Below are positions 43,000 to 49,670 of a stretch of 49,670 bases of DNA, piece after piece (the first letter of the stretch is position 1; the number at the start of each line of letters is the position of its first letter). Position numbers and translations under genes: made by a program. Origin of the DNA: B30-G6 sp964633115 (GTDB lineage: Bacteria > Desulfobacterota > Desulfobacteria > Desulfobacterales > B30-G6). The notes under the pieces are model-generated. The model did not search any database, was not told the DNA's origin, and saw nothing but the letters and a program-made list of their open reading frames with translations. Where the stretch lies: the NCBI GenBank assembly GCA_964633115.1, contig CAZWEO010000029.1, positions 1 through 49,670 on the forward strand, read 5' to 3'.

Positions 43000-43147
43000 T
43001 GAATTGAAATTCATTATTATATTTCTGAATATTTTTCATAATATCTGCATCACATTAAACCAAAAAGATTAAAGCAATAATTTATATTTATTTGTAATAA
43101 TTGTACTATTATATAATCAAATATCGATTTATTCACACGATTTATAC

Positions 43148-43207
43148 TTGACAAGGATTCTGAACCTTTGATAATAAGAAATGAATGTTCATTCATTTCT
43201 TATTATC
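43148..43207 (+). promoter_or_regulatory. Strong promoter overlapped by a 38-bp palindromic operator
   Basis: TTGACA (43148-43153) and GATAAT (43170-43175) are separated by 16 bases, a near-consensus promoter. From 43170 to 43207 lies a perfect palindrome with 18-base arms and a two-base centre (TT); its core is TGAATG-TT-CATTCA. TGAATG half-sites resemble those of acyl-CoA-responsive TetR repressors (FadR type), although the spacing differs. It covers the -10 and start point, so a bound protein would block transcription of the beta-oxidation genes. The rest of 43000-43276 is AT-rich and empty. Confidence 0.7.
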
Positions 43208-43276
43208 GTAACATAGGAGTTGTCTTTATCATAAATAAAACAAGTTTATGACAACTGCTATAACCAGGAGGAAAAC

Positions 43277-45685
43277 ATGCAGACAAAAATCAGAAAAGTT
43301 GCCGTCATCGGCTCGGGTGTCATGGGTGGGGGCATTGCCGCCCTACTTGCCGGTGCTGGTATTCAAACCCGATTGCTGGACATTATCCCACCCGACCTCA
43401 CGGATGACGAACAAAATGAACCCCAGGCCCGCAACCGCATTGCCAAAAGTGGTCTGGACAATCTGGCTGCCGCCAAACCGGCATTGCTGATGCAGGCCAA
43501 AGACTTGGACCTGATTACCATTGGGAACCTCGAAGATGATTTTGACCAAATTTCCGATTGCGATTGGATCGTGGAAGTCGTTGTCGAAAACTTGGCAGTT
43601 AAACATAAACTCTTTGAACGGATCGAAGGCGTCCGTAAACCCGGTTCGATTGTGTCTTCGAATACATCTGGTATTCCTTTAAAGGCCATGTCAGAAGGAC
43701 GCTCAGCAGAATTTAAACAGCATTTTCTGGGAACCCATTTCTTCAACCCGGTTCGATATATGAAACTGTTGGAAATTATACCCGGGGAGCAAACCCTTGA
43801 TACGATCCTCGAATTTATGGCTGATTTTGGCGAACGTCTTTTGGGCAAAGGAATTGTTTGGGCCAAAGACACGCCCAACTTTGTGGGCAACCGCATCGGT
43901 ATACATGGCATGGTGAAATCCATGCAGTTGATGCTGGAAGCCGGCTTGAGCATTCCCGAAGTCGACGCCCTTTTTGGGCCGGTCATGGGGCGCCCCAAAA
44001 CAGCCATGTTTAAGACCGCTGACCTGGTTGGTTTGGATATTCTCAGTCATGTGGCAGCCAACACCTACGATCTGGTCACAGATGATGAAGATCGAGAAAG
44101 CTTTAAAATTCCAGAATTCGTAACCACCATGATTGCCAACAACCAATTGGGGAAAAAATCCCAGGGCGGATTTTACAAAACCGACCTAACACCGGAATGG
44201 CAGATAATCCGTAAGGTCATCGATCCCCAGACCTTGGAATATGATACCTATGAGAAGCCTGAGTTCGCCTGTCTGGCCGAGGCCAAAAAGGCCGATACAC
44301 TTGCAGGTAAAATAAAGGCCGTGGTGTATGGCGATGACAAAGGGGCAAAATTTGCCTGGAAAGCCCTTGCCAGCAACCTGATTTATTCGGCCAATCGCAT
44401 CCCGGAAATATCGGACACCATTGTTGAAATTGATAATGCCATGGAATGGGGCTTCAATTTTGAAATGGGCCCTTTTGAAACATGGGACGCCATTGGGTTG
44501 GCCAAGTCAGTCGATCGCATGCAAGCCGATGGGCTGACCATTCCTGCTTATATCACCAATATGCTAGCAGCCGGCCATACGACCTTTTATAAAACCGAAA
44601 GCGGCCAGCGCCATTTTTATGATTTTTCCTCGGCGACCTACCAGCCGGTCAAAGTGAGTGCCAACATCATATCGCTGGCGGATCGCAAAGTCACCGGTAA
44701 ATCCATGCAGTCCAACGAGCATGCCACCTTAATCGACCTGGATGATGGTGTCTTTTGCCTGGAATTTCATTCCAAAATGAATTCCCTGAATCAGAATATC
44801 ATTCAGGCCATTCATGACAGCATCGATTATGTTAACCAAAACGGGGTTGGACTCATTTTTGGCAATCAAGCCGGCGGTATGCCGGGTGCTTTCTCAGCCG
44901 GTGCTGATTTGGCGGGTGTGCGCCAGGCGGTGGCTGAAAATCAATTGGCAGAAATCGAACTGATGATCAAAAACCTTCAATATGGACTACTCAAAGCACG
45001 CTATGCACCTTTTCCGGTTGTGGCCGCCCCTTATGGTCTGGCTTTGGGCGGCGGTTGTGAAGTTTGCCTGGCTTCGGATCGTATCGTAGCGCATGCCGAT
45101 CTTTATATGGGCCTGGTGGAGTTTGGTGTGGGCCTGCTACCTGCCGGTGGCGGTTGTCTGGCACTGTGGCGCAATTTTGTTGAGGCCATCCCCGAAGCTG
45201 CCATGGCGGATATTGATTTAACCCGCTTGTTCATCCCTGCCTTTATGGCGGTTGCCATGGCCAAAGTCTCTATGTCTGCAGCCGAAGCCCGAGCCAATGG
45301 TTTTCTAAAACCCACTGACCGCATCATCCTGAATCGAGATTATCTGGTGGGTGAGGCTAAAAAAGAAGTTTTGCGCATGGTTGATGCCGGTTATGCCCCG
45401 CCGGTCAAACGCAAACTAAAGGTCCTGGGTGAAGCTGCTCAAGGTATGGCCAGTACCCAGATCGCCGACATGCAACGGGCCAAGTACATCAGTGAATACG
45501 ATGCCTTTGTCCTCAAACGGATCGCCTATGTGATGAGTGGCGGCAGTATCCGTGCCAACAGTTTCATCGACGAAGATGTCATTCTAACCCTTGAGCGTGA
45601 GGCTTTTGTTGATCTACTCAAAGAGGAAAAGACTCTGGCCAGAATCGACCATATGCTGAAAACAGGCAAACCACTGCGAAATTAA
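43277..45685 (+). CDS. fadN: 3-hydroxyacyl-CoA dehydrogenase / enoyl-CoA hydratase fusion (FadN type)
   Basis: This 802-residue protein starts with the dehydrogenase NAD site VAVIGSGVMGGGIAALLAG, followed by VEVVVENLAVKHKLFE and TSGIPLKAMSEG. The hydratase part begins near 480 (LEFHSKMNSLNQNI, SAGADLAGVR, YGLALGGGCEVCLASD). Dehydrogenase-first order matches FadN of Bacillus and differs from E. coli FadB. It performs two steps of fatty-acid beta-oxidation. AGGAGG precedes the ATG. The thiolase partner follows 60 bases later. Confidence 0.92.
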   Translation: MQTKIRKVAVIGSGVMGGGIAALLAGAGIQTRLLDIIPPDLTDDEQNEPQARNRIAKSGLDNLAAAKPALLMQAKDLDLITIGNLEDDFDQISDCDWIVEVVVENLAVKHKLFERIEGVRKPGSIVSSNTSGIPLKAMSEGRSAEFKQHFLGTHFFNPVRYMKLLEIIPGEQTLDTILEFMADFGERLLGKGIVWAKDTPNFVGNRIGIHGMVKSMQLMLEAGLSIPEVDALFGPVMGRPKTAMFKTADLVGLDILSHVAANTYDLVTDDEDRESFKIPEFVTTMIANNQLGKKSQGGFYKTDLTPEWQIIRKVIDPQTLEYDTYEKPEFACLAEAKKADTLAGKIKAVVYGDDKGAKFAWKALASNLIYSANRIPEISDTIVEIDNAMEWGFNFEMGPFETWDAIGLAKSVDRMQADGLTIPAYITNMLAAGHTTFYKTESGQRHFYDFSSATYQPVKVSANIISLADRKVTGKSMQSNEHATLIDLDDGVFCLEFHSKMNSLNQNIIQAIHDSIDYVNQNGVGLIFGNQAGGMPGAFSAGADLAGVRQAVAENQLAEIELMIKNLQYGLLKARYAPFPVVAAPYGLALGGGCEVCLASDRIVAHADLYMGLVEFGVGLLPAGGGCLALWRNFVEAIPEAAMADIDLTRLFIPAFMAVAMAKVSMSAAEARANGFLKPTDRIILNRDYLVGEAKKEVLRMVDAGYAPPVKRKLKVLGEAAQGMASTQIADMQRAKYISEYDAFVLKRIAYVMSGGSIRANSFIDEDVILTLEREAFVDLLKEEKTLARIDHMLKTGKPLRN

Positions 45686-45745
45686 ATTCAATTTATGTGC
45701 GATCTAATTCTAAAACGTTTACCGAAATTTCTAAGGAGGATCAAA

Positions 45746-46924
45746 ATGAAAGAATCCTATATTGTGACATCCGTGAGAACCCCCGGGTGCAAACGCAACA
45801 AAGGCGCCTTTAAAGATACACGGCCCGATGATCTGCTTGCATTTATTTTAGGTGCGGCTGTGGACCAGACCGAAGGCCTCGAAAAAAAACATGTGGACGA
45901 CATTATGATCGGCTGCTCCTTTCCAGAGGCTGAGCAAGGTCTCAATATCGGAAGGCTGGCACCGCAAATGGCTGGTTTTCCCGTAGAAGTTACCGGCGCA
46001 ACTGTAAACCGCTTCTGTTCATCCGGGTTAGAAGCCATTGCCCTGGCGGCCTTGAAGATTCAAGCTGGGTGGGCCCAGGTGACAATCGGCGGTGGGGTCG
46101 AATCCATGACCTATGTACCCATGGGTGGATCCATCCCGCGTCCCCATCCTGAATATGCCCAGAAACAGTCCGAGCTCTATATCTCCATGGGGCTAACCGC
46201 CGAGAATGTGGCCAAGCGCTACGAGGTCTCCCGCGAGCAGCAGGACGAGTTTGCAGCCACCTCCCAACAGAAAGCTGCCGCCGCCCGATCCAATGGTTGG
46301 TTTACCGAAATCGTGCCAACGCCTGCAGCTCGCTATGTCCAGGATGATAAGGGTGTCTACCGCAAAGAAACCTTTATCCAGGACCATGACGACGGCATCC
46401 GTGAAGGCACCACTGCCGATGGTCTTGCTAAGCTCAGACCGGCTTTTTCTACCGATGGCTCGGTAACGGCTGGAAATTCATCACAAATGACGGACGGCGC
46501 CGCGGCAACAATTTTAGCCAATGAAGAAACCGTAAAAGAGCTGAGCCTGCAGCCCGTGGCAAAATTTGTTTGCTACACAACGGCAGGCTGTCAACCCGAT
46601 GAAATGGGTGTGGGACCCTTGGTCGCCATTCCCAAACTGCTTAAACTGGCTGGCTTGCAACTCAGTGATGTCGGTATCTTTGAGATTAACGAGGCCTTTG
46701 CTTCCCAGGCACTCTATTGCGTCCGTGAACTCGGTATTGACATGGACAAGGTGAATTTGAACGGCGGCGCCATTGCCCTGGGCCACCCTCTAGGTTGCAC
46801 CGGCGCCAAATTATGTGCCACCCTTCTGGCCAATATGCGCAAAAAAGGCATTCGCTATGGGGTAGAATCCATGTGTATCGGCGGCGGGATGGGTGCTGCG
46901 GCTCTGTTTGAACTCTGCGAATAA
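45746..46924 (+). CDS. fadA: Acetyl-CoA C-acyltransferase (thiolase)
   Basis: This 392-residue thiolase has the acyl-accepting Cys in NRFCSSGLEAIALAA, the His in EINEAFASQ, the GGAIALGHPLGCTGAK active-site loop and the CIGGGMGAAALFE tail. It performs the last, thiolytic step of beta-oxidation. A 17-codon upstream extension is open, but AAGGAGGA precedes the ATG at 45746 and the family begins at MKESYIVTSVRTP. It ends the fad operon, followed by strong hairpins. Confidence 0.94.
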   Translation: MKESYIVTSVRTPGCKRNKGAFKDTRPDDLLAFILGAAVDQTEGLEKKHVDDIMIGCSFPEAEQGLNIGRLAPQMAGFPVEVTGATVNRFCSSGLEAIALAALKIQAGWAQVTIGGGVESMTYVPMGGSIPRPHPEYAQKQSELYISMGLTAENVAKRYEVSREQQDEFAATSQQKAAAARSNGWFTEIVPTPAARYVQDDKGVYRKETFIQDHDDGIREGTTADGLAKLRPAFSTDGSVTAGNSSQMTDGAAATILANEETVKELSLQPVAKFVCYTTAGCQPDEMGVGPLVAIPKLLKLAGLQLSDVGIFEINEAFASQALYCVRELGIDMDKVNLNGGAIALGHPLGCTGAKLCATLLANMRKKGIRYGVESMCIGGGMGAAALFELCE

Positions 46925-46999
46925 AAAATCGTACCGATTTTTTATGAAAGGCGACTTCGTCGCCATAAAAAGGTTGCCCTAACCGGCAACCTTTTTTTG
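46923..46999 (+). terminator. Run of three hairpins ending in a rho-independent terminator
   Basis: Starting in the fadA stop codon are a perfect A-rich stem (46923-46931 with 46935-46943), a GGCGAC/GTCGCC stem (46950-46964) and a classic terminator stem AGGTTGCC/GGCAACCT (46971-46992, six-base loop) with flanking A and T runs. The last is a strong bidirectional-type terminator for the fad operon. Confidence 0.8.
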
Positions 47000-47977
47000 T
47001 GCCTAGCCTGGAGGGATAGTACCAGACAAACTAAAATTGCAGGCATTTTATCATTTCTAACTTAATTTTTCCTGCCTTTTTGATTTAAAAAAGATTATCC
47101 CCCGGCAAAATGCTATCTTTTTTATGGAGGTGCAGCATCTCTTTACATGAACGATATTAAGATTTTTCCGACGGAGCAGGCATTGCGCAACCTAAACCAG
47201 ATTCTGCTTGGGTCTGATCAAGTTGCTGAAGCGCTCGCAGAATCGACTGTATAAACCCTAAAGTTGCAAAAGTCGGAAGAATTCACTTGGCGAAATATCG
47301 AGGAGATGGCGCTATCACAACCGTCCGTATTTTTCATGATTTGATGGTATCACAACTCAATTTTTCCTGAATAACTAATTTATTGGCTGGTTCTTTCAGC
47401 TTTTTTGGACCATAATAGTCTCAATATATCTTTCGTTCCATCATACTTAATATATGGTACCAGTATATCTAACCCTACACTTTGCCTACAATTTGAATGT
47501 ATCTGTATGATGAACTGGTGTGGCAACTCTGATGTTATTGTAAGAATATTCGAAGATTTTGAACCTACTGAAATAATATGGTATCAATAAATTTGTATCG
47601 CAATGTAAAGCTATCACACGGACAAACTGTTCAATATCAAGCTACATTTCCTGAAATTGGCATAATCAAAATACCCCACATTGTGATGTTTAATGAATTC
47701 ATTAAGTTTGATATATTGTGAAAGATATACAATAATATCTATGTAGTTGATCCTACAATTATATATTTTCAATGTGATCAATGCTGGCTGTACTTCTCCC
47801 CCAGCTCCTTTAACTCTTTATTATTGTACACAATTCTATCGGCAGATTCACAAACATCTGTTATTGCACGTTTTTTGCGTGCTCTTTATGTGATCAGGAC
47901 ATAAAATGTGACTCATTTAACCACTTTTGTTGCCAAAAGGGCACTACCGTAGGTTAAGCAGATTATAGACTTTAGAA
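47000..47977. other. AT-rich accessory gap without a supported gene
   Basis: The stretch has no convincing full gene. A 35-codon frame (47147-47254, MNDIKIFPTEQALRNL) continues after one stop as a second short open piece (QKSEEFTWRNIEEMALSQ), so it may be a decayed gene. A 61-codon plus-strand frame (47405-47590) looks random. A minus-strand remnant is listed separately. Confidence 0.5.
47778..47885 (-). pseudogene. C-terminal remnant of an unidentified gene
   Basis: On the minus strand a 35-codon frame between stops reads RKKRAITDVCESADR and then YNNKELKELGEKYSQH, which has clear protein character, in the middle of an otherwise random AT-rich stretch. It lacks a start and upstream part. No family was recognised. 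Confidence 0.35.
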
Positions 47978-49417
47978 ATGAAAATAGAACGATTAAAATC
48001 TATTCATAAAAATATATCTCCTATAACCTGGTTTTTCGGGTTGTTTTTAATTCTTCTTATACTTTCGCAATCGTTCGAAGTAACTCATTGCTTTGCTGAC
48101 GATGACGATAAAAAAATATCAGGTCATGTACGCACATCATCGGGTAATGAGATAAGCGGAGTCAAAATATCGTTCAATAATGGTGAAGGATCCACAACAA
48201 CGGACAGCTCTGGTAAATATGAACAGAAGGTCGAAGAAGGTTGGAGTGGTACAGCTACACCATTCAAGGTTGGTTACAATTTTGATCCGGCATCAAGGAA
48301 CTATAGTAATGTAAAAAAAGATCAAAAAAACCAGGACTACACCGGAACGCTTCAAACAATGACCATTTCCGGCTATGTTCGTACGTCCACAGACAGCGGT
48401 ATTAACGGAGCCACAATTACATTCAGCAATGGCGGTGGTACAGGGACTACAGACAGCTCCGGATATTACAATCATGAGGTAGCATATGGCTGGAGCGGTA
48501 CAGTTACTCCCACGAAGAATGGTTATAGTTTTATCCCGGCATTCCGAAATTACAACAATATTACCACTGATCAATTAAACCAGGATTATGCAGGAATCGA
48601 AAAGAGCGAGCTATTAAGCATAACGATCAATATCATTGGGTCAGGTAATGTTGAGCTTGACCCTGATAAAGAATTTTACTCTGCAGGTTCTCCTATAACG
48701 CTAACAGGGAAAGCCGATTCAGGGTGGGTTTTCAGTGAATGGAGTGGTGATCTTAATACATCGGATAATCCTGAGAGCATAACGATTAATTCTGATATGA
48801 CAATTACAGCAATATTTATGGAAGATTTCGATAGTGATGGTGTTAGTGATAAAGAAGAAAACTCTGGACCAAATGGGGGCGATGGGAATAATGACGGCAT
48901 TCTTGATAGTCTTCAAGGTAATGTGAGCTTATTAGTCCTTGAAAATGAGACTGATTACGTAGCGATAGAAACGCCTCCTGGAACATCAATTAAAAATTGT
49001 AAAGCAGTTATAGATCCACCCAATACTAATTACCCTTCCGACATAGATTTTCTTTATGGATTTTTCACTTTTAATGTAGAAGGCATTAATATAGGGGGGG
49101 CAACAGTAGTTACTTTTTATTTTCCGTCTGGATTTTCGTTTAACACATATTCCAAGTATGGCCCAACCCCTGACGATCCTATTGATCACTGGTATGATTT
49201 TATATTTGATGGCCTGACTGGAGCCGAAATAAATGAAAATAGCATCACGCTACATTTTGTTGATAGTATGAGAGGAGATGATGATTTATCAGAAAATGGC
49301 ATCATTACTGATATAGGTGGACCTGGTATTCAGTCTACAATACCTTCTGAAAGCGATTCTAACCCATTTGATGGTGGACATGATAGCTACGGTTGCTTTT
49401 TTGGATGCCTGTTTTAG
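47978..49417 (+). CDS. Secreted multi-domain protein with two carboxypeptidase-regulatory-like repeats
   Basis: This 479-residue protein has a signal peptide (hydrophobic 18-36, then HCFADD). Two 78-residue repeats follow (47-124 and 130-207), both with ISG-x-VRTS, GTTDSSG-like and GWSGT-x-TP motifs and about 46 identical positions. Next come a divergent B-repeat-like domain (SGWVFSEWSGDLNTSDNPESI), a calcium-binding type 3 motif (DFDSDGVSDKEEN, DGNNDGILD) and a C-terminal domain like 'choice-of-anchor U' (TSIKNCKAVIDPPNTNYP, GGATVVTFYFPSGFS). It ends with a short Cys- and Phe-rich tail. It is probably an exported surface protein. No operon partners are seen. Confidence 0.75.
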   Translation: MKIERLKSIHKNISPITWFFGLFLILLILSQSFEVTHCFADDDDKKISGHVRTSSGNEISGVKISFNNGEGSTTTDSSGKYEQKVEEGWSGTATPFKVGYNFDPASRNYSNVKKDQKNQDYTGTLQTMTISGYVRTSTDSGINGATITFSNGGGTGTTDSSGYYNHEVAYGWSGTVTPTKNGYSFIPAFRNYNNITTDQLNQDYAGIEKSELLSITINIIGSGNVELDPDKEFYSAGSPITLTGKADSGWVFSEWSGDLNTSDNPESITINSDMTITAIFMEDFDSDGVSDKEENSGPNGGDGNNDGILDSLQGNVSLLVLENETDYVAIETPPGTSIKNCKAVIDPPNTNYPSDIDFLYGFFTFNVEGINIGGATVVTFYFPSGFSFNTYSKYGPTPDDPIDHWYDFIFDGLTGAEINENSITLHFVDSMRGDDDLSENGIITDIGGPGIQSTIPSESDSNPFDGGHDSYGCFFGCLF

Positions 49418-49670
49418 CTAAAAATCATAGGAAAACCAATTTAAAACATTGAACTTCTACGGAGTGGTATGCTGGGTATATTAGGGGAAATATGATAAAC
49501 AATTATATTAAAATCTCAATTAAGTCAGTGTTGTGGTACCGCCAACCGATTGAATTGCCTTGAACGTGTGATATTTTATGGTGATCACATGAAAATGGAG
49601 TCCCTCAAAAACGGCGATCACTCCAATTATGTTGTGAGTAGTCCTATCCCGCTAAAAATATTAAGCTATT
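49418..49670. other. Terminal gap with nothing identified
   Basis: No supported gene, terminator or repeat was found in these last bases; only short frames occur. A gene may begin just outside the window. Confidence 0.5.

Noticed and set aside
43363..44007. 214-codon minus-strand frame within fadN
   Set aside because: It is antisense to the dehydrogenase domain and has no ribosome site.
47405..47590. 61-codon plus-strand frame in the AT-rich gap
   Set aside because: No ribosome site and random-looking composition in low-complexity DNA; kept only as a note in the gap entry.
1..49670. tRNA, rRNA or riboswitch genes
   Set aside because: All larger gaps were read on both strands and no cloverleaf ending, rRNA core sequence or known riboswitch core was recognised.

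Overview
The window looks like a piece of chromosome from a Gram-negative, anaerobic bacterium, most likely a Desulfobacterota (delta-proteobacterial, Desulfobacterales-like) sulfate reducer. The evidence is the mix of LPS genes (lptD, kdtA, kdsB, two acyltransferases) with RNase J, a YhaM-type OB-HD exoribonuclease, a RicT/PSP1 protein next to metG, a small 2x[4Fe-4S] ferredoxin, a UpxY-like NusG paralog and fused beta-oxidation genes. The taxonomic call is inference; no rRNA or tRNA gene was found.

Layout. (1) 1-8.7 kb, minus strand: a complete type I-C CRISPR-Cas locus in the order cas3-cas5c-cas8c-cas7-[four-helix-bundle gene]-cas4-cas1-cas2-leader-first repeat. The array itself continues beyond base 1. 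A promoter (8663-8691) and a small ORF precede cas3. The insertion of an S23-type four-helix-bundle gene between cas7 and cas4 is not standard. (2) 8.8-10.3 kb, minus: an accessory patch with a SEC-C protein, an antitoxin whose MazF partner is reduced to a 12-codon stub, and an open remnant. (3) 10.3-16.1 kb, minus: core genes for a methyltransferase, FtsK, RNase J, PlsC and a conserved small protein. (4) 16.2-21.1 kb, plus: a three-gene phosphorelay with a hybrid kinase, a REC-HD-GYP and a REC-metallo-beta-lactamase protein, all overlapping. (5) 21.2-27.2 kb, minus: a ferredoxin, then a tightly coupled operon surE-yhaM-tmk-(cysteine synthase::CysRS-like fusion)-hypothetical with overlaps of 1-4 bases. 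(6) 27.4-43.0 kb, plus: lptD, a MITE-like element, the NusG paralog, then HU-holB-ricT-metG-PBP-kdtA-kdsB-giant GlmS-like protein-acyltransferase. (7) 43.1-47.0 kb, plus: a fatty-acid beta-oxidation operon (fadN-type fusion plus thiolase) behind a strong promoter overlapped by a 38-bp palindrome, closed by a run of hairpins. (8) 47.0-49.7 kb: AT-rich accessory DNA with gene remnants and one secreted multi-domain protein.

Most unusual items. The CysRS-like half of the cysteine synthase fusion has lost both class I signature motifs and apparently one zinc ligand, which suggests a cysteine-activating enzyme with another job. The 1247-residue GlmS-like protein has its presumed nucleophilic cysteine at residue 54 and a large insertion in the glutaminase domain. 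The cas operon carries two non-cas genes, a four-helix-bundle protein and a small leader-proximal ORF. The toxin-antitoxin pair is visibly decayed. A nested inverted-repeat element lies upstream of the NusG paralog.
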